DNA of 64,000 bases. Source: Tetrahymena thermophila SB210 (taxonomy: Eukaryota > Ciliophora > Oligohymenophorea > Hymenostomatida > Tetrahymenidae). This document shows positions 24,377 to 37,200 of the stretch, piece by piece. The stretch lies in NCBI RefSeq assembly GCF_000189635.1, contig NW_002476412.1:186001-250000 (forward strand), given 5' to 3'. A program made the translations under genes and the position numbers. The notes under the pieces are model-generated. The model had not been told where the DNA came from, did no database searches, and worked only from the letters and a program-made list of their open reading frames with translations. Within the stretch, counting starts at the first letter, position 1. Every line of letters begins with the position of its first letter.

Positions 24377-26685
24377 AATAATTAAAATAATATCATTTTA
24401 ATGTGTATTTTTACATAGCTATTGTACTTGTTTTGCATACACTTACTAAGCTATAATTTAATCATTTGATAAACAATTTATGCTGTATTATTTATTCGAT
24501 TGTGCTCTTAAAATAAATTTTAAACACAATTTATTATTTAAATCTCTTATTTTGGTTTAAAAACAAACATATAAGTATAATAAATTATAGAGTCTAACTA
24601 TAAATTTACAAGAATTAACTTAATAGTTTAAAATCATTTAAATTAAAAATAATTTTTATTTACTGTTTATAAATATTCTTTTCTTTAAAATATTTTAAAA
24701 TATTAAAACTTATCAGAGTTTTGAATCAACAAACAAAGAGTAATTAGTTTAGAAAAAAAAAAATCAGTTTTTTGTATTTTTAAAAAAATTTTGGTTTCTA
24801 AACTTTGTATCATACATAATATTAATAAAAATTATCAAATAATTGACAGTACTCAGTAAAATGTTAAAGGGAAAAAAGGGTTATAAAAATATTTTTCAAA
24901 AAAAATGAAAAAAATTTTGTATAAATTAATCTATTTATATATTTATTCAGTAAAGAATATTTAAAATTGAAATAAATTATTTAATAATAGAGTGAGGAAA
25001 AAACTATTAATTTTTTAAATAAATTAAAATCAAATAAAAACTTGAAAATAATTATAGATTAATACTTTTTTGAAAATTATTTATTTATTATTAACAGTTT
25101 TTTTGTATATTTATGAATTTAAGAAATTAAAGATGATATAATGTGTCGAAAAACTATTTGTTTAGTTAGAAAATATTTTAATAAAAAATTTTTGATCTTT
25201 TTAGAATTAATACAAATTTATTTTGACACTGAAAGAGGTGAGAGCCTAATAAAATGTATAAGATCTAAATTTTTTTAATGATTTGTATTTAATTTACATA
25301 TTAAATAAAAATTTAAATATTTATAATTTTTTTTTTTTAATTTTATAATTTTAGCATTCATTTATTTTATTTTAAATGAATATATTTTAAACAAAATTTA
25401 AGTTGATTAATAGATACATATATAGGTTTTGTGCTTTTATAATTTTATTATTTAATTTTCTTTCTTTAGTAGATATTTTATCATAATAATATTAATTAAT
25501 TGAAATGATGAATAATAAAGAATTGTTAAAAATAAAAAATTTTTTAATTGTTTGATGAGTTGAATTTTATAAAATTGATATTTAGAAATAATAAATTAAA
25601 ATAAATTGTGATTTAATCATGCTTTTTAGGCTTTACTATACTTTTTTAAGCTATAAAACAAAGAAAACTTGGTTTGAAATAATATTTGATGCGTGTTTAA
25701 AGATTATTTGAATAAATAAATAATGAAGCTCTTCTCTTAAAATGGTTGGTGGGTAGGTGAATGTGTCTACGCTAAATTTTGTTTCTTTTTTTCTCAATTA
25801 AGAGAATTTTTGTGTGTGTATGGGTAATGGATGATGGCTAAATATCAATTGCTTGCTTGCTAAAAAAAGGGAAAAAGTAACTAAAAATGCTTTGCTTTTT
25901 GCTTGCTAAATGCAAATTAACTAATAAATTAATTAATTTGTATATTTGTTTATTTATTTAACTAGCGTTGCCCTAACCTTGCTTTTATTGAAAGAAATAA
26001 TAAATGTTTTTTTTGTTGGTTTCCGCGGAGAACTTACTTTCTAAGCTCCTAACTAACTAATGAAAAAATACGCTATCTTCGTTAAAGAGAGAGCTAAATA
26101 AGAATAACTTGTATTAATTAATTAAAGACTACAGAACGAACTAAAATAGATTTGCTTTATAAAATATAATAAAAAGATAAATAAAACAATAAAACTTGAT
26201 GGAGATTGTTTGTTTGTTTGATTGATTGATATACCCTTGCTAGATTATTTGATTAATATATGAAAATAAAAAATAACGCGAAACTGCAAACAAATGGCAG
26301 GTAACATTTTAGTTAAATTGTTTCCTTCCATAGTCCGCTATCGCTTCTATTGTTTTTATATTAATTGTTCTTATTGCCAGGATCTCTAACTAGCTAGCTA
26401 GCTTGATTGCTTGCTTATTTGTTGATGTTGTTGCTTAATTGATTTATTTACTATATATATAATATACTTATTAAAGAGACATACATTCATTTCTTTTTCC
26501 TTATTTTCTTCTTTTTATTTGCTTTGCTTAGTTAGATTTTGCTTACTTTATTGTGGTTTGATTGGTTTTTAATTACTTAGCAGTCAGTTCTATCTTGTGT
26601 TCTCTTGGTTTATCTTCAACTGTATCTCCAAATCAGCCTTGATTGATTTATTTTGTAATTAATTAATTAATTCTATATAGTGAAA
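24377..26685. other. Long intergenic region with a richer 3' part
   Basis: 24377-25700 is featureless AT-rich sequence. From about 25700 to 26685 the base composition changes: there are GT-rich and TTGCTTGC-rich stretches, and a small island near 25965-26060 containing CCGCGG. No long TGA-free frame with coding character is found on either strand. The richer part directly follows the stop of the U2AF gene (minus strand) and may be its long 3' UTR. Confidence 0.4.
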
Positions 26686-27678
26686 TCAATTCTATGGCTT
26701 AACAAGCTAGGCTAAATAATCGTGAGTGCCTTGCTTGTTATTGCTGTCGCTTTATTCGTTATTGCTGGTGGTTCCATTATTGTTGACTGAACCGCTTGCA
26801 TTGACTTTCATGTCTTCTTCATCATCTTCCTCGCCCCACTTTGCGATATCAGCTCTTCTTTCTTCAGAGTTTTTGTAGCCAGGAGAAGCTGACTTAGAAT
26901 GCTTGGAGTGAGATCTAGACTTCTTCTTCTTTTTATCTTTATCTTTCTTGTGCTTTTTATGGGAGCTTCTGGAACGAGAATGCTTCTTTTTGGAGTCTTT
27001 TTCATGTTTTTCAGATCTTTCCTTATCCTTTCTTTTCTTTTTAGATCTCTCATCATCATCTGATCTAGAGCGAGAGCGAGACCTGTTCTTGTATTCAGGA
27101 TGCTCTTCGTACATTTATCTGAAAAGGGATCTTCTGAATGGTCTACCGATAGGCTTAGAGTGAATGTAATTACAGTATCCACTTCTTTTGCACTGACCTT
27201 CAATATATTGTTTGCATTTTGCATTAGAGAAATCAGTAACGGGAGAGAATTCAGGTTGGAGCTGTTGCTTGTCGTAATAACGAGTCTTTAAGGACATCAA
27301 GCACTTAAGAGCTTCGCTTTCCCTAACATATTTAACGTAAACGTTTCCTTTCATGTGATCACCGATGTTATCACAAATGATCAAGTCATCAATTTCTCCG
27401 TAACTTGCTAACTCCAAAAAGACTTCCTCATAAAATTCTTCGTAGTGATTCAAAGCCTTCTAAGCTTCTTCTTCGCTGACTCTATTACCCTAAGCCAAAG
27501 CCAACTCAGTGGGGGAGTTCTAGTACATGTGCTTAATCAAGATAGTCTAACTCTCAGAGGGTCTGTTGTGGATTCTGAGACATTTATTTTCATATCTGCA
27601 AGCACCAATTTTAAAGTAGAAGGGACAATTGACCTTGTCTTCTTCTGTACCATACATACGACTTAATTTCTCAGCCAT
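26686..27678 (-). CDS. U2AF1: U2 snRNP auxiliary factor small subunit (U2AF35)
   Basis: An intronless 330-aa gene in the ciliate code. U2AF35 binds the AG at the 3' splice site and pairs with U2AF65 in the nucleus. Visible parts in order: first CCCH zinc finger C18-x8-C27-x5-C33-x3-H37, with the family signature FYFKIGAC; the U2AF-homology (RRM-like) domain, residues ~45-155, including [20 protein letters not shown] and GNVYVKYV; second CCCH finger around [15 protein letters not shown]; then a basic RS/KR tail ([20 protein letters not shown]) of roughly 90 residues and an Asn/Gln-rich end. Reading stops at TAA or TAG near 26752 would cut off the last 22 residues; the true stop is TGA at 26686-26688. 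The start ATG gives the expected N-terminus ([20 protein letters not shown]). Confidence 0.95.
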
Positions 27679-29796
27679 TTCTAAAACTTAAACTTACTTA
27701 TTTACTTACTTTTACTATTAACCTTACTACTTCTACTACTAACTAACTTTTACTACCTTACTTGCTTTCTTTGCTTTCCTTTACTAATAAGCTAGCTAAC
27801 TAAAATTTATACCTTAACTTAGTTTATTTAGATATTGTCTATAGACTTCCTTTTTCTACCGCTTTTCTAAGATTTAAGTCTTTTCTCTTTACTTTTCTTT
27901 GATTATTAAATAATTATATTAATATTTTTCTCTTTTCTCTTTTTTCTTTCCCCTCTCAAAGAAACAAACAAATAAAAAATCAAACATCCAAATAAGCAAA
28001 CAAAATAACAAACTATATTTATTTATTTCTTTCTTTCTTTGATTGCTTGTATATTCTTTTTTTGCATATTATTAATAAAATCATATGCAAATTATTTTAA
28101 ATTTTGTAAAACTTTCATTCATTGACAAATAAAAAATATAAAAAGCAATCTGCTATTTAATCTGAATCTTACTTATATCCAAAATCCTTCAAACAAAAAT
28201 TAAATTTCAATTACCTAAATTTATTAAATTTTTGAATCACTTTTATTTGATATAAAATTTTTTGAATACCATTCTCTTAATCAAAATGCTTTAAATTTAT
28301 TTAATTTATAATATTTGTTTCTATCAGCATAAAACAAGCAACAATAAATCTTATCATAATATTAAAAATTTATAAAATTTGCAATTTTTATGTTTTTGTA
28401 TTTTAAGAATGAAATAAAATAATTTAATTAAATATTTTATATCAATATAGGCAAACAAAATTATTAAATTTTATAATATCTAGGTTGCAAATTATTTATG
28501 TTTAAAAAATAAATTAACTTTTAAGAATTAAAAAATTTTATTCACATTTAATTAAAGCATAAATATTGTTTTATTCTTTTTTGATATTATTGAAATAAAA
28601 ATTAATTATAAAATAAATTAAAACAAAAAAAATAATAAATAAATAAAATTCTCATTTCATTTTTGTTAAGTTTTTAGCACAAAATATTTTTGCAAATTAA
28701 TTTTTTGAAATAGTTAAATTTTATTTCTTAAATTAATTTCAAATACTTTCCGAAACTTTTAATGCTTTTATTATGTCTAAATCAATATTATTTAACATTT
28801 TAATGTAGGATTATATTAGAATTTTGTTTTATATGGAGATAAATATTTATCAATATATTTTGAAATATTTGATATTAAAGTTTTTTAATATTTGTTCTCA
28901 AAAATAAAATAGGCTTTCAAATCGATTTATAAGATGTGAAATAAAGTTTAATGGGTTTAATTATAGTTCACAAAAATCTGATGTTAATTTTTATTTATTT
29001 ATTTATTCTTTAGACATTAAAATCTATTGTCCTAATTTTACAAAAAATTCTTTAGGCTCTAAAAATACTCCATAAATTTAAAAATGTTGAAATTTGATAA
29101 TCTTACATATTTAATTCTAACTAATATAAATAAAATTATGCTAGTTAACATTTATCTTTATAAACTTAACAAGTAAAATAATCAATCCATTTATTGGTTA
29201 TAAAATTTTTTAAATGCATATCAGAACAATAAATTTTCAAAGTTTTTAAGTTTTTTTATTTTTCAAAGAGTTTTTTTTGTGTGATTTAACTAGAGAAGCT
29301 GCTGATTCGATTTTATTAAATGGACTTTGTAAATTTCTTTATTTTTATTAAAAAATTAAACTAGTCTTTAAAAAAATATGTTTAATTTTAAATACGAATG
29401 AAATAGCCGCATGTAGAAAAGAAGACAGAGAGAAGATAGCAAACATATTCATAAATGATACAAATCACTAGGAGTATGGGGCTGAACTGAAATCAAATTT
29501 TACTGAAGAATAAATAAATGGAAGAACTTGACAGATTGTTATCAAAAATTAAATATACCAATAAATAAAAAGTGCGAAAAATAAAGGAAAACGATAAGCA
29601 AATAAGCAATAAAGCAAGTAGTAAGAAAGAGTTAATTATAACAAATTTGATAATAGTATTACTCATTAAATTTGATTTGCGTAATCATAATTTCAATAAT
29701 AATTATTTAATTGCAATATAATTAATATCCATTAAAAAGGAAAGAAAGTCTAACAATTAATTTAGAAGGAGATATACAAAATAACTATAGAAACAA
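27679..29796. other. Intergenic region between U2AF and EF-hand genes
   Basis: 2.1 kb shared upstream region of two divergent genes. 27679-28030 is pyrimidine-rich on the plus strand (purine-rich on the U2AF sense strand) and is probably U2AF 5' UTR and promoter. 28030-29390 is plain AT-rich sequence. 29390-29640 is less AT-rich and purine-rich just upstream of the EF-hand gene; the only open frame there is about 30 codons. Confidence 0.4.
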
Positions 29797-30684
29797 ATGG
29801 GAAATTCAAGTTCAAACCAAGTAATTCTACTATTCAGCATTATCTGCTTTTGGCATTTATTTCAAATTCATAGAAAAACCATTTTTTTTAAAAACTTTAA
29901 GCTTTCACCTGAATTGGCAAACAAAATTATGGGTGTTTTTAGAAAGATTGATACTGATGGTTCAAAGTGTATCGATAAAGAAGAAACTCTCAAGTTCTGG
30001 TAAATACACACTTAAAATTTTGAAAAAGAGCATCAAACAAATTGATATCATTTTCATTTCATAACATGTTCTATTGTTTCTAGATCTATTTTTAAAAACT
30101 TCTTCAATAATCATCAAAATAGGAAATCTAACTATGCAAAAGTTAATACAGATGAACTTTTCAAAGCTGTAGACGTTGATAATAGCGGCACAATTACTGA
30201 AGATGAATGGATGGAATTCTGGAACTCAGTTAAAAAAGCAGGTTATTCAGAATAGGAAATAGAAGAAGAGGTAAAAAATATAAAAACAATATCATCAATT
30301 ATTAAATTAAACAAATGCTATTTACAAAAATAAAAAAAACAAACAAACAAACTAATAATAGTTCTATCAACTTAAAGAGTTCAAAGCACACATTTAAAGG
30401 ATTGCTTTGAATGAAATAGAATATTCCATATTTTAAAAAAATTAAATTTTATTTGTTAAGTAGAATTCCTTAGTTATTAGTCAAGTAATAATCAATAAAT
30501 AAATAAATAAATGATTTAAATCAAAAGTAATTGCATAAAGAATTTACTTACTTTGGCAATAAGAAATATTAAATAAATAAATAAATTATTAACAATATTT
30601 ATTTTTACTGATTATTCTTATTATTAAAATTAGTTGGAAGGTCTTCTTGAAGGTTTTTCTTGGGTTTACTTTGACCATAAATGA
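29797..30684 (+). CDS. Small EF-hand calcium-binding protein, putatively N-myristoylated
   Basis: Four exons, 29797-29820, 29902-29999, 30123-30270 and 30634-30684, in phase to a TGA; 106 aa. The protein begins MGNSSSNQ, a good N-myristoylation context, so membrane attachment is likely. Two EF-hand loops are complete: DTDGSKCIDKEE (residues ~25-36) and DVDNSGTITEDE (~59-70), each with acidic residues at loop positions 1, 3 and 12. Conserved aromatic pairs follow each loop (LKFW, MEFW), as in a large ciliate EF-hand family. Intron 1 (29821-29901) is 81 nt, a multiple of three, and has no TGA, so retention would insert 27 mostly hydrophobic residues; the spliced form is preferred because it joins the myristoylation site to the EF-hands as in related proteins. 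The exon 3 acceptor at 30121-30122 was chosen over one at 30082 because only it keeps the frame. Confidence 0.85.
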
Positions 30685-32441
30685 ACTATTTTAACATAGA
30701 ATGTTATACATATTTAGCCTGCTAAATAAATAATAAATAAATAAAACATTAATCTCAAATGAGCTTTCATGCTTAATCAACCAAAATTAGTTTTTAATAA
30801 TTGTTATCTATTGAAACTACTTTTTCTATTCACGAAAATTATATATAATTTATTTGTTGTATTAAATGATTCTATAAAATTATCAAAAATACAACTTTCT
30901 CTCCTCTTTTTTCTATAACATATTTTTGAAAAAAATTAGTATAAATTATATAAAAGAGAAAACTTTAACCAAATGTTTTACTTAATTTTAAAAACCAAAT
31001 AAAATCTTATTTTTTATATAAAATTGAAAAAGCTCTTGAAAATTTTTGATTAAATCTAAAAAAAAATTATTCAAAATAAACTATTAAAGAATTTTTAATA
31101 TAAAAGCAATTCTATAAATAATCAAAATGGATTAAAATGTGTTTGTTTTTTTTCTAAAAAATACAAAAAATATTTAGAATTACTCAACTTTTTTCTCTTA
31201 AATTATGTTTTAAAATATCATTTTTTGATAAAGAGAAATTCCTAAAATAAAGGCTAAAAGTATGATAATACTTATTGATTTTGAAAAAATATTAATAAAA
31301 GATATTTAATTTAATGCTTTATATTTATTTATTTTTTAATCTGTAAAATTTTATTCATATTTAATAAATTGTTTTGAAACTTCAAAAGTAAATTAAAAAA
31401 AATATTTACAAAATTAATTTATTTTTTGATAGAATTTTGAATTACAATATAAAAAAAGTAATTTTCTTTTTTAAATTAATATTAAAACATATTTACTATT
31501 TATTTTAAATAAACTTCAGCAAATTTAATATTTTATTTTTGCAGTGTATTATTTTTGAATTAAAATAAAAAATTATTACTGTATTAAATAATTTAATTAT
31601 TTATTATTTGTAAATTCAAATGATTGCTTGCTTACTAATAAATTAAACTTTTTTAAAATAAATAAATAAATATTAATGAAAAATTAATCAACCTTTATTG
31701 AATATATTAATTAAAAAATGTTTTTCCTTTTTATTTAATTTGTTTTTTTACTATGTAAATTTTTAAAATATTAGCTTATTTTCCTTTTATGGTTTTAATA
31801 GTCCTAATTTTTAATCAAAAATTTTAATATTTCTGAATTTTGAGAATAGCTTAAAATAAAAAATAATCATTATTTTTAATTAAGATTTCCTATTATTAAT
31901 ATTTTAATTTATAAAATATTTTAACTTTAATATAGAAAAATATAAAAGAAGAAATTTCATTTTAATATAAATAATATATTTTATTTGTTAATTTTATTAT
32001 TAATTTTAAATTAATTTTGAATAAAAATCAATTTGAAATTTTAGATATAATTTATCCGTTTAGGTTATTGGTTGATAGAGAGAGTGAGAGAGCTTTTATT
32101 CTATCAGACTTGCAGTTTTTAAGAAAGATGAAAGAATCAAACAAAAGAATTCAGAAAAGCGAATAAATCTCTCTGATCTTTTGTTATGCATTTAAGAAAA
32201 GATAGTGCATTAATGTATGCATGAGAGAGCGCAGAGAATATATATACATATATATTTAGTAATTTAAAAGGTTAATTAGATACTAATTTTATTGATTGTT
32301 TAGTTTTTAAAAAATAAAAATCTTTGAAAGATTCCAATAGAAATATTTAATCCAAATAAAATCAATTAAAATAGCAAGTAATCAATATTTAGCTGATCCT
32401 ACCTTTAGATTATTTTAAATTCATAAAATAAAATTACAACA
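30685..32441. other. AT-rich intergenic region
   Basis: No gene or repeat recognised. A less AT-rich stretch at about 32050-32260, with GAGAGAGTGAGAGAGC and a TATATATACATATATAT run, lies 200-400 bases upstream of the Rpn12 start and is a candidate promoter or 5' UTR. Confidence 0.4.
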
Positions 32442-33765
32442 ATGACTTTATAGTAAGCTTAACCTCTCTTAGCAGAATTTGAAACTTTAATAGCTTCTAA
32501 CAGCAATGCTCCTAGAGTAGGCTAATTAATATCTTAGTTAAAGGTATTTCTTTTAAAAGAAAAAATTAAGTTTAGTATCTATTTTAAGTGAATTTAATCA
32601 ATCAATAAATCATTTACTTCTAAATATCAAACATTTACTTTTATAAAAACAAATAGCGTATTATATTCCTCCTACCCAGTAATGATCCTCTCACTAAAAC
32701 AAAAAATGAATAAGAGTTGATTGCATCCAGTAATGAACAGCTTTAATTTTTAATCTCTAAATTATTTCATAAAACAGATAAAACGATAAATTGGGAGTAT
32801 TAAATATTTGTTTTAAAAAAGGACGTTTCCACGAATTGTGCATTTTACATAGCATTTAATCCAAAAACATTCAAAGCTTTGAGTCAGCAATTAATTACTT
32901 AAGAGCTTATTACGAAAATTATCCTTAATTGCCAGCTTCTCAAGATAGAAATTAAATTATTGCATTGAATTTGTTATATCTTCTTTCTTTCAATAAGTAA
33001 TTCAATATAAATAAATTTTAAAATAGAATTAATAAATTTTATTATTAAATAGAAACACTGAATACCATTCAGCTTTGGAGTTAGTTCCAGTTGAAGACTT
33101 GCACAATAATTAATTTATTCAATTCGTTACTGAATTAGAAAAGTAGTTGGCTATTGGTAACTACTCTGAAGCTCTCCTTTCTAAAAACAAGTCTCCTCTT
33201 GCTCACTTCGATATATTCTTGGATAGAATCTTCGAAACTATTAGGTAACTTAGGATATTCTTTTGATTTTTAACTGATTAAGAGATTTATTCTTTATATT
33301 TATAAAAAATGAATTTAAATGATTCATTAAATGTGTTAGAGAGCGTTTGTTAATAGAGTTTATTAAGGGAATTATAACAAATAAATTAGTAGAAACAAAT
33401 AAAAGCTAAGAAATTAATATTAATTTTAAAAAAACAGATTTGAAACTGCTAGAAGTGCTGAAAAAGCCTATGAAAGTTTATCAATAAATGATGCAATTAA
33501 ATTATTTAACCTTCAAAATGCCGATTAACTTAAAAGCTTTTCAGCTGAACAATCAAAATAAGGAGAAGTAAATTAACTATTTGAATGAGCAATTAATTAA
33601 TCAATAATTATTATTTTTTTTAAGGAACAAGGATTTTCTTGGGTTTTCGAAAATAATAGATTAGTCTTCCGTCATAAAGATTCTGATAAAAAAGCATTAT
33701 TCAACTCTGAATTTCTTATTTCAACAGCACTAAGTTATGCTCATGAAATTGAAAAGATTGTTTGA
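32442..33765 (+). CDS. RPN12: 26S proteasome regulatory subunit Rpn12 (PSMD8)
   Basis: Six exons, 32442-32543, 32657-32729, 32822-32996, 33053-33244, 33438-33567 and 33625-33765; all phases agree and give 270 aa, close to yeast and human Rpn12. Rpn12 is a PCI-domain subunit that is added last to the proteasome lid and triggers joining of lid and base. Recognisable segments follow the family in order: FLLPSNDPLTK, SFESAINYLRAYYENYPQLP, IALNLLYLLSFNKNTEYHSA, ELEKQLAIGNYSEALLSK, HFDIFLDRIFETIRFETARS (start of the PCI helix-winged-helix part), AEKAYESLSINDAIKLF and the C-terminal FSWVFENNRLVF strand with a final helical tail. The exon 3 acceptor (32820-32821) was chosen because it gives a gap-free match to the family; other AG sites add foreign residues. 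Confidence 0.93.
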
Positions 33766-34298
33766 ACTAAAAAATTTATAACTTGTTTTTTATAACTTTA
33801 TAATATTTGAGAAATGTAAATACATGCATACATACCTTTTATGTCTTTATCCTTAAACAAACGAATATTAGATTTAATCTGCAAACAATCACTTTATTTA
33901 AGTTAATCATTTAAATTTATTTACAAATAAAATAACCAGTTTTTAAAATAAATTTTTAATAAATTTAAAGAAACTGATTTAAATTCTTTAATTTTTAAAT
34001 AAATTAAAAAAAAAATAAATTTTGCTTTAATAAATGAATTTATTTAAATTAAATATTTAACTTTCTTAATTCAACCTAATTGCATAATTTTTCTATTTGG
34101 AATTATTTTTTAAGTATTTCACTAAAATTTAAATGTAATTGTAAAATTAGAGTGTTAATTGAAAGAATAAATAGAGAAATGGCTGAGCTTTATTTATAAA
34201 AATAAAAAGAAGACATATGAATGAATAGTTTTTACATATAAATAGTAAATTATTAATTATAAAATTAAAATGAGTAGTTAGTTTTTTTTATATTTTTA
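33766..34298. other. Convergent 3' spacer
   Basis: About 530 bases between the stop of Rpn12 (plus) and the stop of Lon (minus), so it holds both 3' UTRs. AT-rich, no structure recognised. Confidence 0.5.
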
Positions 34299-37200
34299 TC
34301 AGAGCTTGCTTTGTTTATTCATTTGATCGGCTTCAAATTTAGCCTTGCGTAAGCTTAGTTCTTCTTATTCATCAAATGCAATATCAAGAACTTCGAATAT
34401 ATTCTTTACAAACTTAAAACTATTTATTTTTTTTATTAAATAATTATTAATATATTCATTTTTTACTAAATTTATCAATTAATTTATTTACTCTATGTTT
34501 TTCTTAATCTCAGGAGTGATATCTTCTGTATCTTTGCGATTCTTGTAAGGTAGAATGATTCTAATTATTTAATTAAAATAAATTAATTTTAATAGCTTTC
34601 ATTAAAAATTTTAATTACGTTTTGATACCATTGGCATAAGCGGCTAATACCTTTTCCTTAATTCCTCCCACTGGAAGAACTAAACCCTTCAAAGTTATTT
34701 CACCAGTCATAGCAATATCACTTCTAATCTTTCTCATTGAAAGTAAAGAAAGCTATTATAATAATAAATTATTTACAATTACAAAAAAAAAAAAGATTTA
34801 AATATCTTACTAATGCAGTTGTGATTGTAATACCAGCTGAAGGACCATCCTTTGGTGTAGCTGCTGCAGGGAAATGCACATGAATATCAATATTGTCAAA
34901 TAATTTTTCAGCCTTAAAAATATCAGGATCTTTCATCATGAATTGAATGTTCTACCAATTTGATTTAATCCATCCTATAGCAGTTTGTACAGATTCCTTC
35001 ATAACATCGCCTAACTAACCAGTTAAGTTAATTTTACCTAAATTATTAAAACAAAACTTAGAATTTTTCAAGAATTTAGAAATTTAAATTTACCGCTTCC
35101 TTAACTCATGCTTGCTTCTATGATCAATGTTTTTCCACCAACAGCTGTATAAGCCATTCCCACTGCTATACCTGGAGAATTAATACGGTCTTTTATTTCC
35201 TCTTCATCATATATTTCAATGCCTAAGACATCTCTCACATAATCAGGAGTTATTTTTACTTTTTAGAATTCCTATTTAGATCAAAATTTAATTCGAATAA
35301 AAATTTAGTCAAGAAATATTTCAAATTAAAATAAAATATGAAATAATTCAAATTGAAATTTTAAAATCCAATAAAAAAGGATTTATTCTCAGAAACATTT
35401 AATAAAATAATTAATTGAATTATAATTTTAATAAAATTTACAGGCAAATTTGGCTTGTCTTTGTGAGATTATTTGTGGGTGGAATATTTAACAGCAACAC
35501 TTCTGCAAACAGAACCTATGTTTCTTTCTAATTGACGTACTCCAGCTTCTCTTGTATAGGCCTTTATAATCAAATCAACTGACTCTTTATCAAGGTCAAT
35601 GATACTTTAGTTGATTCCGTTTTCTTCAATTTATTTTGGTATTAAGTACTTGTGAGCAATGTCTTTCTTTTCATCCAAAGTGTATCCTGGAATTTAAATA
35701 ACTTCCATTCTGTCAAGAAGAGGTCCTTAAATTGTATCCAATTAATTTGCAGTAGCAATAAACATCACATTAGAAAGATCAAAAGGCAAAGCAAGATAGT
35801 GATCAGTAAATGTAGAATTTTAGTTAGGGTCAAGAACTTCCAATAAGGCACTAGATGGATCTCCTCTGTAATCTCTATTTATTTTATCGATTTCATCAAG
35901 TAAAATTACTGGATTTTTAGATTAGCACTTTCTTAAAGCTTGGATAATAACACCAGGGAGAGCACCAACGTAAGTTCTTCTGTGTCCTCTAACTTCTGCT
36001 TCATCTCTAACACCACCTAAAGATATTCTTTCAAATTTTCTTCCTAAGCTATCTGCTATAGATTTTCCTATATATAAATGAACTTTTTTAGTAAAAAATA
36101 ATAACTTCATTTTATTCTTATTTACCTAAAGATGTTTTTCCAACACCAGGAGGTCCACAAAGACAAATAATTGTTCCTTTAGAGTTTCCTTTCAAAGAGC
36201 GAACAGCAAGGAATTCTAAAATTCTTTTCTTAACTTTTTCTAATCCTGAATGGTCTCTATGTAATATTTCTTCTGCTAACTTTAAGTCATAAGTATCTTA
36301 AGTTGTTTCATTCCAAGGAAGCTCCAACACAGTATCAATATAAGTCCTAATCACATTAGTTTCTGCGTTTTGACTTCTAATACTTTTCAATCTTTTTATA
36401 TTATAAAAACAATTTAGATTTTAAAAATTAAAAAAAAATAATTATTAATTTATAACAAAAAATGATATTTAATAATTTTTAGCATGTTCTATTTAATTTG
36501 CTTTCAGGTATATCTTAAACATAATATTTAAAAATTTTTCGATATTTTAACACTTATTTTCTTCCTTTAACAAAGAAAGAAAGAAATAAACAAATAAAAA
36601 TATTTTTTTCCTTACTTCATATTTTTTTTTGAAAAATTTGTATTTTTTAGTTTTTGAATAAAAATTTTGTAATTAATTTGAATGCTAGATAGCAATAGAT
36701 ACTACTACTTTTTAATTTTTAAATAAAACTTAATTAATTTATTTATTTATTTACCTTTTAAATTCTCTCATTACAGCATTAAACACGTTTTCTGGTAGTT
36801 GCTTCTACTTAATTTGCATTTCTAGTTGAGACATTTCGTCTTCAGGAGAAACATTGAATCCTCCAATTTCATATTATGGAGGTTGTTGACGAAGAATTAA
36901 TTGACGGGATTGTGATTCATTTGACATTTCTTTTTTGACTTTCTTTTCTAACTCATTAGCAAGTTTGAGCTCATCGTTTTTTGATTATAAAATTTTGCAT
37001 ATTTCTTTGATACGCTCTTTGATTTCATTAACTTGTAAAATGACTTGCTTTACCTCTGGCTGAACGTCCAAATAATTAGCTACTGAAAAAACTAACTTAT
37101 TGATTGATTATTCATTCTCTATAAGTTGCTTTTTAGGCGGGACAGCTTCAGGTTTGCAAACTATTTCTACATAGGTTTTAGCTAAATTACGGAAGTCAGA

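Noticed and set aside
26948-27291. Overlapping frames on the plus strand opposite the U2AF RS region
   Set aside because: Shadows of the repetitive RS/KR-coding sequence of U2AF35.
30082-30122. Earlier acceptor (TTTCTAG) for exon 3 of the EF-hand gene
   Set aside because: Joining there creates TGA at the splice joint; the acceptor at 30121-30122 gives the conserved FWK text in frame.
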